From Embleya sp040605455 (lineage in GTDB: Bacteria; Actinomycetota; Actinomycetes; Streptomycetales; Streptomycetaceae): a DNA stretch of 24,779 nt. Positions 1 to 7,300 of this stretch are shown here, piece after piece. Made by a program: the position numbers and the translations under genes. The notes beneath the pieces were generated by a model that worked only from the letters and a program-made list of their open reading frames with translations, did not search any database and was not told the DNA's origin. Within the stretch, counting starts at the first letter, position 1. Each line of letters opens with the position of its first letter. The DNA lies in the NCBI RefSeq assembly GCF_040605455.1, contig NZ_JBEXCV010000134.1, forward strand, positions 1 to 24,779. The letters run 5' to 3'.

Positions 1-43
1 GGTGTTGGAAGGGGTAGGTGGGCAGGTCACCTCCCGAGCGGGC
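1..43 (-). pseudogene. Fragment of a modular PKS (post-AT linker), cut by the window edge
   Basis: Read on the minus strand, bases 25 to 2 encode LPTYPFQH. This is the near-invariant linker that follows acyltransferase domains of type I polyketide synthases (usually LPTYPFQ.xRYW). The frame runs off the left edge. Going upstream it meets an in-frame TGA at 46-44, and no AT or KS domain could fit before the hydroxylase start at 376. A neighbouring frame upstream (GARLSPLG) could be the linker before a frameshift. What I see is the motif and the stop; that it is a broken remnant of, or a frameshift in, a PKS gene lying mostly to the left is inference. An eight-residue match could in principle be chance. 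Confidence 0.45.
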
Positions 44-280
44 TCAGCCGAGCTCCGGCGGTCGCGGGTGCGGGGCCGGGTGCGAATCGACCCGACCTGA
101 TCACCACGCCGGTGCACGCGTCTTGTCATCTCACCGCGAACACCGGCCACTCGCCCGAGCATAGATCCGAAATACTCGATGCGGATGACTTCGCCCTCCG
201 GCTATTACCCGCAATGTGCGGCCGGCCTGCGGCACTCTCGGACGGCCGAAGGTCACCTGACCTCGTGCGCAGTCACGTCG

Positions 281-309
281 TTGCCACCGCATCTTGGAAG
301 AATTATGGT
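281..309 (+). promoter_or_regulatory. Candidate sigma70/HrdB-type promoter for the hydroxylase gene
   Basis: TTGCCA (281-286), a 17-base spacer and TATGGT (304-309) resemble a -35/-10 pair. The -35 matches TTGACA at five of six bases; the -10 is weaker. It lies about 65 bases upstream of the chosen TTG start in a locally AT-richer stretch. No transcript evidence is available from sequence alone. Confidence 0.3.
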
Positions 310-362
310 GACGACCGGAGGAACGCCCAGCAGCTTCCGGGTGCGTCGAATAATCATGTATT

Positions 363-370
363 GAAGGGGA
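363..370 (+). promoter_or_regulatory. Ribosome binding site that fixes a TTG start for the hydroxylase
   Basis: GAAGGGGA at 363-370 is a good Shine-Dalgarno, five bases before TTG at 376. The reading frame stays open back to a GTG at 112, but the extra 88 residues resemble nothing, and proline 3-hydroxylases begin where the TTG start would put the N-terminus. A TTG at 361 has no comparable site. Confidence 0.55.
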
Positions 371-375
371 TTCCC

Positions 376-1212
376 TTGCTTAAGTCGCAACGGCTTGCGG
401 TGCTGCCCATCGACTCGTACGACCTGGATTTTGAGTTGTCCATCGTGGACCGTCACGAGTACGGAGGTGAATACGATACCTTCACCTTCGGATCGTGGTC
501 GGGCCATGTGCTGGCCAACGGCAGCGGCGCCGATTCCGACACCGCCTTCCGCCCGCACGACAGCCGTATGGCCCTCACCGAGCTGGGCAAGCAGCTGCCG
601 GGGATCATGTCCCTGGTGACCGAGCATTTTCCCCTGGACCGGTTGCAGTGGGTGCGCATCTTCAGCCTCCGTGACGGAATCATCATGCCGCACGTGGACT
701 TTCTCGAATTCGCCGAACCGGGCACCAGGTTGCAGATTCCGCTGCGCACCGGCGAGGAATCCCTCCATTCCGAGAACGACGTCGTCTACCACCTTCGTCG
801 CGGTGAGGTGTGGAAGATCCACACGACCGACCCTCATTCCGCGCGCAGCTCCGCCGGGACTGCCCGGCTCTCCCTCTGTCTCGACTTCTCGGACGCCGAG
901 GAGCCCATCGCGATCCGCAACGACATTCCCGCGACCGAGCCGATCCGCATCATGGAACTGCCTGGGACGACCGACGTGGAGCTCAAGGAACTCATCGACT
1001 CCGGACGGGACCTGACGCCCGAGACCATGCGGGCGGGCTTCCGTCGATTCGCCGAGTTCCATTTCGAGCGGCGTGCGGACATCACTGCGGCGTTCGACTG
1101 GTATGTGGAGGCCGTGCGGCTCACCGGGGACGTCGACATGGTCGCCAAGGCCCAGGCCTTCCGCACGTACTGCATCGAGAAGCGGGGCTACGGGGAGGCG
1201 TTCGCCTGGTGA
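376..1212 (+). CDS. L-proline 3-hydroxylase-family Fe(II)/2-oxoglutarate dioxygenase
   Basis: This is a soluble 278-residue enzyme, close to the roughly 290 residues of Streptomyces proline cis-3-hydroxylase. The family hydroxylates free proline or related cyclic amino acids (pipecolate in GE81112 biosynthesis, from memory) using O2 and 2-oxoglutarate. Visible signature: H106-x-D108 in MPHVDF and the distal H154 in DPHSAR as iron ligands, and R164 in GTARLSLCLDF as the likely 2-oxoglutarate anchor. The residue spacing matches proline 3-hydroxylase. The C-terminal helical part (FEWLV-like FDWYVEAVRLTGDVDMVAKAQAFR) matches the family's own C-terminal domain. It converges on the NRPS operon. Since at least two A domains look specific for a cyclic imino acid, piperazate, proline or a similar residue is the likely substrate; this is inference. 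The start is TTG, with an alternative at 112. Confidence 0.82.
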   Translation: MLKSQRLAVLPIDSYDLDFELSIVDRHEYGGEYDTFTFGSWSGHVLANGSGADSDTAFRPHDSRMALTELGKQLPGIMSLVTEHFPLDRLQWVRIFSLRDGIIMPHVDFLEFAEPGTRLQIPLRTGEESLHSENDVVYHLRRGEVWKIHTTDPHSARSSAGTARLSLCLDFSDAEEPIAIRNDIPATEPIRIMELPGTTDVELKELIDSGRDLTPETMRAGFRRFAEFHFERRADITAAFDWYVEAVRLTGDVDMVAKAQAFRTYCIEKRGYGEAFAW

Positions 1213-1801
1213 GGGCAGGGCCGCCGGCATGTGGTTCTCGGCGGCCTCGTAGTGGTCGTGCGAGGTGGGCTCGGGGCGCTCCGTGAGCAACTCCTCCGGC
1301 ACCGGGGTGCCTCGCGCCGTTCGGCCTGCGCCAGGCGACCGGACGTCGATGATGCGCCGAAGCCCCGGAGGGGCCGACGACAGCCATCCGCCCGCCGATG
1401 CGCACCCGCGGTGTCGGGTCCCGGCCATGCCCCGGCCCTCGCGGTGGACGTAGCCGCCCCGGTCGGCAGCGGTCCCGTGATCCGCCGGGCGGCGGCCCCG
1501 CGATCACCACGACGATGACATCCGCGGGCCCCGTGCGGCCGTCGTGTTCCACAGCCCGCGTCGCGCTCGGGGCACCGCCCGTCGAGCCGGGCCGGCTCCC
1601 GTCCCCGCGGACGGCAGGCACCGCGATCGACCTCGACCGCCATGTGCGGGTGGTCGACGCGGCGGCGGATCAACTGTTCTCGACAAAGGGGCGGTTCACT
1701 GTCGGGACAACCCTCGCGCTGGTGACGCCCGCTCCAACTCCCCGCCGTGCAGTCGACTTGGTGCGCGCCCACCGCCATCACGTCGTCCGCGGGGGCGACG
1801 G
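1213..1801. other. Non-coding or decayed stretch between convergent genes
   Basis: This GC-rich stretch separates the 3' ends of the hydroxylase and the PhyH gene. Several open frames exist on both strands, but all are low-complexity Arg/Pro/Ala-rich translations without a recognisable domain or a good ribosome binding site. One plus-strand segment at about 1620-1826 (around DLDRHVRVVDAAADQLF) faintly resembles a PAS-like fold, too weakly to annotate. It may be a decayed gene. Confidence 0.5.
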
Positions 1802-1845
1802 CCGGCCGATGGCCCACCGCGTATGAGCGGCGCGCCATCGGCCGG
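1802..1845 (-). terminator. Hairpin downstream of the PhyH gene, probable terminator
   Basis: CCGGCCGATGGC (1802-1813) and its exact reverse complement GCCATCGGCCGG (1834-1845) form a 12-bp stem with a 20-base loop. It begins 11 bases after the PhyH stop codon. No T-run follows on the minus strand, which is common for actinomycete terminators. It could serve transcription from either side. Confidence 0.5.
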
Positions 1846-1856
1846 TGCGGCTGCGA

Positions 1857-2783
1857 TCAGCGCTTCACGGTGCCTTCGCGCAGACGATCGATCATGCGCC
1901 GAGTCGTCTCGATCGGGCTCTCCGCGGAAAGGTCCCGCGAACCCGGCGACAGCGCCTCGTTGAGCGCGGCCGCTGTGTCGCTCCACTCGTCCTGCCCGGC
2001 GAAGGGAATCGTCTCGCCCTCCTGGTAGGCGGGGAACGGACGGTAGCTGTTGAGGCCGGCGGCGTCGGCTCCCCGTACGAGCAGCGGGTCGAGGTAGAGC
2101 CCTTCACTGTGGATCCGCGTGGCCGTCGAGATGTAACCGATGTCGAGACCGCACCGTCGCTTGGCGGAGGTGTTCGCCTCCGAGCAGTGCAACAGATGGG
2201 GATGGTGGATCGAGACGTCGCCCGGCTGGAGTTCGATGTCCACGATCCCGCGCTTGTCCGCCCACTCCCGCACCACGGTCTCGTCGGCGGCGGAGAACAG
2301 CATGTTGGCCTTGTCCGTGCGGACCGACGGTTTGTGCAGCGGCAGTTCGTGACTACCGGGGATCATCCGCAAGCAGCCGTTCTCCGTGGTGCTCTCGTCG
2401 ATGGCCAGCCACACCGTAAGCGGGTCCATGGGGCTCAGCGTCCAGTACGCGCCGTCCTGGTGCCACAGCACGGGCTGTCCGTCGCGCGGGGGCTTGCAGA
2501 TGTAGTGGGCGGTGAAGCAGGCCACATCCGGGCCGAGAAAGAACTCCGCGATGTCCACCAGACGGGGGTCCGAGACCAGACGTGCCCAGAAGGCGTCATT
2601 GCGGATCAGAGGGTGGTGGAAGTGCTCGGGACGCAGATCCGGATACTTACGGGTGAGCCAGTCGACGTGGGCGCGCGCCTCGTCCACGACATCCGGTGGC
2701 ACGACGTTGCGGATGATGGAGAAGCCCTGCTCCGCGTATTCCGCCGCAGCCTTCTCCAGAACGCCATCGCCAAGTGTGTTCAT
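1857..2783 (-). CDS. Phytanoyl-CoA dioxygenase (PhyH) family hydroxylase
   Basis: This 308-residue cytosolic protein belongs to the PhyH superfamily of Fe(II)/2-oxoglutarate oxygenases, whose members in NRPS clusters often hydroxylate free or carrier-bound amino acids. Visible motifs: H108-x-D110 in LWHQDGAYW and H199 in HPHLLHCSEANTS supply the iron triad, and R209 or R210 in SAKRRCG is the likely 2-oxoglutarate ligand. The GCLRMIPGSH stretch (136-145) is also characteristic. ATG at 2783 is preceded by AGGAG (2795-2791) with a seven-base spacer. It is the last gene of the leftward operon, right after the methyltransferase remnant, whose degenerate end supplies its ribosome binding site. A hairpin follows the stop. 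The substrate is not readable; a residue of the assembled peptide is the obvious candidate. It is unrelated in sequence to the convergent proline-hydroxylase-like gene. Confidence 0.85.
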   Translation of the reverse strand: MNTLGDGVLEKAAAEYAEQGFSIIRNVVPPDVVDEARAHVDWLTRKYPDLRPEHFHHPLIRNDAFWARLVSDPRLVDIAEFFLGPDVACFTAHYICKPPRDGQPVLWHQDGAYWTLSPMDPLTVWLAIDESTTENGCLRMIPGSHELPLHKPSVRTDKANMLFSAADETVVREWADKRGIVDIELQPGDVSIHHPHLLHCSEANTSAKRRCGLDIGYISTATRIHSEGLYLDPLLVRGADAAGLNSYRPFPAYQEGETIPFAGQDEWSDTAAALNEALSPGSRDLSAESPIETTRRMIDRLREGTVKR

Positions 2784-2793
2784 GCGTCAGCTC

Positions 2794-3150
2794 CTACTCA
2801 GCTGTCAGGTACTGCTTGCCGTGCGGAAACGAGTTCGTGGAGCCGCCACGGCGTACCGTCTGCCAGCTCCTGGAGTTCAGCCCTGGACAAGTAGAGGTAG
2901 TCGAACCAGGGTGTCGACGCGGCCTGATGCGCAGCCGCAGTCGGCGAGCAGACTGCCCGCGACACGGTTCGTCTCCCGAAGACGGGGTCCAGTGGCTCGT
3001 CTGTGCGTACGGATCGACGCTCACGCTCGACAGCGATCCGCCGGGTTGGGTCACGCCGGCCGATCGGAGCAGCACGCCCCGGGCCTTTTCGCGGTTTCCC
3101 AGCAGTCCAATACTCTGTCCGCCGAGCAGAGGGTGTCAACGTCCCAGGGG
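2794..3150 (-). pseudogene. Decayed class I SAM-dependent methyltransferase (C-terminal half)
   Basis: No single frame is intact, but pieces line up in order as a small-molecule methyltransferase. One frame gives GPWDVDTLC (about 3152-3126). A second gives SIGLLGNREKARGVLLRSAG, then TQPGGSLSSVSVDPYAQT and RLRLRIR (about 3114-2925). A third gives STPWFDYLYLSRAELQELAD and GTPWRLHELV (about 2917-2830). The second frame resumes with HGKQYLTAE before TAG at 2796-2794. Families of this kind carry PGG (post III), a DPY element and PWFDYL..S..EL....GT.W near the C-terminus. I find no motif I (GxGxG) upstream. At least three shifts are needed, so it is a pseudogene unless the sequence has indel errors. 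It would have sat between the type II thioesterase and PhyH in the operon. Confidence 0.6.
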
Positions 3151-3640
3151 CCTGTCAAGGCTCTCTGTCGGGACATTTCGGCACGTCGCGACTGCTCGCG
3201 AAGCCGTGTCGGCTCGGCCTGTTCGGCTCGTCGAGCCGGCAACTGCCGCAGGCCGGCGGCACCGTCGAGTGCTGCCCGCTGGGACTCCGGGAAACAGGCG
3301 CGGACCCGCGTCGGGGCAGCGCGATCCGCTGGGTGTCCCGTCGGCGGGACACCCAGCGGCCGCTGCTCGGCGGCCTGCCGGACGGGCCCGGCCGGTGGAG
3401 CTCGCCGCCATCGAGGCGGGCGGCGACGTGGCGCAGGCGGCGCTCGCCGGGCCGGGCCGGTGGGGCGCGCTGCTCGGCGGCGCCCCGAGCGCGGAGCCGG
3501 CGGACCGAACCGGCGCCGCGACGGGGGAGTCCACGTGATCGGGGAAGGCGCCCTCGTCCACGGCGAGAAGGGCATCCGCCAAGGCGGACGCCCCCTCGAA
3601 CCGCGGCCTGAACAACCGGCGAACCCACCCGGTCACCGGA
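3151..3640. other. Gene-free or decayed stretch after the type II thioesterase
   Basis: No domain is recognised here. On the minus strand a frame opens with GTG at 3636, four bases after the thioesterase stop, and starts with plausible protein-like sequence (FEGASALADALLAVDEGAFP). It soon turns into Pro/Arg/Ser-rich translation characteristic of a shadow or shifted frame. This may be the corrupted N-terminal part of the methyltransferase remnant: 2794-3636 together would be about the length of one methyltransferase gene. The hairpin at 3326-3359 lies inside it. Confidence 0.4.
3326..3359 (-). terminator. Perfect 15-bp inverted repeat, possible terminator
   Basis: CCGCTGGGTGTCCCG (3326-3340) and CGGGACACCCAGCGG (3345-3359) pair perfectly around a four-base TCGG loop. 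It is one of the strongest short palindromes I noticed in the window and lies about 280 bases downstream of the type II thioesterase, in non-coding or decayed sequence. No T-run follows. It could end most NRPS transcripts before PhyH, or be a protein-binding or mobile-element scar. Confidence 0.5.
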
Positions 3641-4363
3641 CTAGCTGCCGCGGGCGGATTCCGCCTCGATCAGGTCCAGCACCTCCCGGGCGCGATCGAC
3701 CAGATACATGTGATCGCCCGTGAACTCCGCATGGCTGAATCCACCCGTGGTCGCTTTCCGCCACTCCAGCGCCTGTTCCGCACTGACCAGGCCGTCGGAG
3801 CTGCCCCGAATCGAGCAGATCGGCACCGACACCGGTTCGTCGGTGCTCGGAACGTAGTTCTCGTGCATTTCGCAGTCGGCCTGTAGCACGGGGAGGATCA
3901 GTTCACGCATCTCCGGGTGATCGAGAGCCTCGTGCCTGAACCCCGCGAACTCCTCCACCCGGGCCAGGAACTCCTCGTCCGGAAGCCCCGTCGCCCGCCT
4001 CTCGCGCTGCGTCCACGGCCCCGGCGAACCACTGACGACCAGCCGCTCGACGTGCACATCGCGCGTGCTCAGCAGGTGCACCAGCTCGTACGCGAGCACC
4101 GCGCCCAGGCTGTGCCCGAACAGCACGGTCCGCGTCCCTTTACCCAGTTCCGCGACAATGTCGTCGACCGAGTTCTTGGCCGCTTCGACGACATTGCGGT
4201 ACGGCGTCTCCATGATCCGCCGCTCCCTGCCCGGCAGTTCGACCGAGAGCACTCGCCACCGGTCGGCGGACAGCTCCCGCCACGGGTGGAAGAACGAGGG
4301 TCCTGCTCCCGCGAACGGCACGCACAACAGCGCGATCGGGTCCCGATCCTCCGTCGGCGTCAC
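3641..4363 (-). CDS. Type II (editing) thioesterase
   Basis: This 240-residue alpha/beta hydrolase belongs to the stand-alone thioesterases of NRPS and PKS clusters, which remove misprimed or stalled acyl groups from carrier-protein phosphopantetheine arms. Visible: the N-terminal LLCVPFAGAGPSFFHPW typical of the family, the nucleophile S85 in FGHSLGA, D190 in IRGSSDGLV and H218 in FTGDHMYLV. Length is normal for the family, and there is no signal peptide. The start is GTG at 4363, overlapping the upstream NRPS stop as GTGA, so the two are probably translationally coupled. Reading the frame further upstream gives only a shadow of the NRPS thioesterase domain. It is distinct from the thioesterase domain fused to the preceding NRPS, which releases the product. 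Confidence 0.93.
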   Translation of the reverse strand: MTPTEDRDPIALLCVPFAGAGPSFFHPWRELSADRWRVLSVELPGRERRIMETPYRNVVEAAKNSVDDIVAELGKGTRTVLFGHSLGAVLAYELVHLLSTRDVHVERLVVSGSPGPWTQRERRATGLPDEEFLARVEEFAGFRHEALDHPEMRELILPVLQADCEMHENYVPSTDEPVSVPICSIRGSSDGLVSAEQALEWRKATTGGFSHAEFTGDHMYLVDRAREVLDLIEAESARGS

Positions 4364-7300
4364 GACTCCAACTCCGCCAGCTTGCGGACGATGACCTTCA
4401 TGATCTGGCCCGCGGGCTTGGGCATGTGCAAGTCGTGGTGCGTGGCGTCCACATCGTAGGACTCGATCGCGCCGAGGACGTGCGGCCGCCAGTCGGGGCC
4501 GTACGACACCCCGTCCTCCTTGTCCAACGTCGCGTTGAAGTACAGCAGATCGCCGCGGTAGACCGGCGATTCGAACACGCCCATCGTGCGCAGGTTGTTG
4601 GCCCCCACCCTCGACATGTTCTCCAGGAAGGTGTCCAGGTTGTCGGTGTTCATGAACTGGCCGAAGACTTCCTCGACATCCGCCCGGTACATCACCTTCC
4701 CCTTGTCGCGCACCTGCCTGAACCCGTTCCCCGGAGCGGAGTTCGCCGGTTGCGAGTCCAGCACGGCCACGAAGGCGACCTCGTCCCCGCGCCGGTCCAG
4801 CGCATCCGCGACGGCGTGCGCGATCGGGCCGCCGAAGGACCAGCCGATCAGGTGGTAGGGCCCTTCCGGCTGGATCTTGAGGATCTGGGTGAGGTAGTCG
4901 TCGACCATCTCCTCGATCGACCCCGCCACCGGGTCCGTGCCGTTGGAGCCGCGCGACTGCAGGGCGTAGGCCGCCCGGTCCAGGTACGGCGCGAAGGTGA
5001 AGAACGCCCAGCCGACGCCGCCCCCTCCGTGGAAGAACCACACCGGCGGCTTGCCCGTACCGGGATCCCTGTTCAGCGGCAGCACGACGTCGAACGAGTC
5101 GGATTGGTCGCCGGGGATGCCGCCGACGAGCACGAGCGCGCCCAACTCGGCCACCGTGGGGTACTGGACGATCGTCCTGAGCGGCATGTCGACGCCGAAC
5201 TCCTTGCGGATGCGGGCGCAGAGCCGGGTGGCCAGGAGCGAGTGCCCGCCGAGCTTGAAGAAGTCGTCGTCGATACCGACCTGCTCCAGGCCGAGCAGAT
5301 CGCTGAAGAAGGAACACAGCTTCTCTTCATGGGAGTTGCGCGGACCTCCGCTGCTCACGGTGCTCGTGTGCTCCGACGGCAGCGCTCGCCGGTCGAGCTT
5401 GCCGCCCGCAGTCAGCGGAAGCTCCGAGAGCGGCACCACCACGGCCGGGACCATGTAGTCCGGCAGTCGCCCGCGCAGATACTCGGGCAGCTCGGCGAGC
5501 AGCGGGCCGATCGCCTTGGCCAGAGCGGGGACGTTCGCCCGGGTCCGTACGGATGCCGCACCGGGGACGAACCCGCCGGAGAACAGCCGCTGTTCGGGCA
5601 GCAGCACCGCGTCGAAGCTGTGCACGGCCTGGCTCGACCAGGTCAGGACCGCGTCCCGCCCCTGCTCCCGCGCCCATCCGGCGAGGGCTTCCGGGTCTAG
5701 CGGCTTACGGGAGGGGGCGGCCGTACCGCGTGCGCCGGCCGAGATCGCCGCGGTGGCCTCGGCCACCAGGCGTGCGTTGGGTATCCCGGTCACCCGTACC
5801 GGTTCGCCGCCCGTCCGGTTCACGACGTCGGCCAGGCCGGTCAGGTCGGACACCTCCCGGCCCCACGGCACAGTCGGCACGCCGGCCAGGTCGAGCAGGT
5901 CGGTCGGCTCCTTGTGCAGCACGACCTCGTAGCGGTGCCGGGTCAGCTCGTTGTGCGCCTGCCCCGGCTTCAACCGGATGTCCACGCCGCCGGCATGCTC
6001 GCGCGCCCACTCGGCGAACCACTCCGGCGCGACCACCAACTCCCGCTCGGCGAGCAGCGCCTGCTCCACCGACGCCCGCAACTCCTCACGCGAGGCGTGC
6101 GGCTGCGCCGTACGCTGCACCGCGGTCAGCAGCAGCCGCAGCGTCGCGGCGTTGCGCACGTCACCGACGATCAACCGGCCGCCCGGCGCCAGGAGTTCCA
6201 TCGCCTCGCGCAGCACCCGGTCCAGATACTCGACGCTCGGGAAGTACTGCACCACCGAGTTGAGTACGACCGTGTCGAACCCGCCCCGGGGCAGGCCAAA
6301 GACGTCGTCGGCCGCCTGCACGCTCAGCCGGACCCGATCACCGAAGCCGGCCTCCTCCACCTGTACCCGGAGCCGGTCCACCACCGTGGCCGAGATGTCG
6401 GTGCCCCAATACTCCTCGACCTCACCCACGATCCCTGCCAGGAGCAGGCCGGAACCCACACCGATCTCCAACACCCGCCGCGGCGCGAACCGCAACACCT
6501 GTGCCACCGCCGCGTCCCGCCACTCCCTCATCTCCTGGAGCGGAATCGGCTCACCGGTATACGCCGACTTCCAGAGCCGGAAGTCCTCGCCCCATGCCTC
6601 GTCGGCGGAATCGGCGTAACCCGCATCGCCGAGCCGGCGCCACTCGTCCACCTGGGCATCGACATCGGCCACCGCGGCGTCCGGATCGGGCATCACATAC
6701 GCCACGAGGCGCTTGTCGCCCTTCTGGTCCTCGCGCACCACGACCGCCGCCTGCGCCACCCCGGGATGCCCGATCAACGCCTGCTCGATCTCACCCGGCT
6801 CGATCCGGAAACCCCGGATCTTCGCCTGGAAGTCGGACCGGCCGATGTACTCGACCTGACCGTCCTGGTTCCACCGCACCAGGTCCCCGGACCGGTACAT
6901 CCGTTCGCCCGGCTCACCGAACGGACACGCCACGAACCGGTTCGCGGTCAACCCGGTCTGCCCCACGTAGCCCCGAGCCAGCCCGGCGCCGGCCACATAC
7001 AACTCGCCGGCCACCCCGGGCGGGACCGGGCGCAGCGCCGCATCCAGCACGTACACCCGGGTGTTCCAGATCGGCGCACCGATCGGCACCCGGTCCGCAC
7101 CCGATACGTGCTGCCACGACGTGACCTCGACCGTCGCCTCGGTGGGACCGTAGAGGTTGTGCACGCCGCGGCCGGGCAGCAGGTCGGCGGTCTTGTTGGC
7201 CAGCGCGGGAGGGAAGACCTCGGCCGCGATCTCCAGCCAGCGCAGGCTGTCGCACTCCTTCGCCGCGGGCTCGGCGAGGAACGCCGCCAGCAGGGAGGGC

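Noticed and set aside
253..1428. Minus-strand 391-codon frame opposite the hydroxylase
   Set aside because: It is antisense to a gene with all active-site residues, and its translation has no recognisable domain.
1620..1826. Plus-strand segment with a faint PAS-like pattern (DLDRHVRVVDAAADQLF)
   Set aside because: Similarity is short and weak, there is no start with a ribosome site, and the following residues do not continue the fold.
2512..3723. Plus-strand 403-codon frame across the PhyH-thioesterase gap
   Set aside because: It overlaps the start of PhyH and the end of the thioesterase on the opposite strand and is Arg/Ser/Pro-rich without motifs. The minus strand explains part of it better as a methyltransferase remnant.
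3641..5317. A 558-residue reading of the type II thioesterase
   Set aside because: The first 318 residues are an out-of-frame translation of the NRPS thioesterase domain. The real protein starts at GTG 4363, overlapping the NRPS stop.
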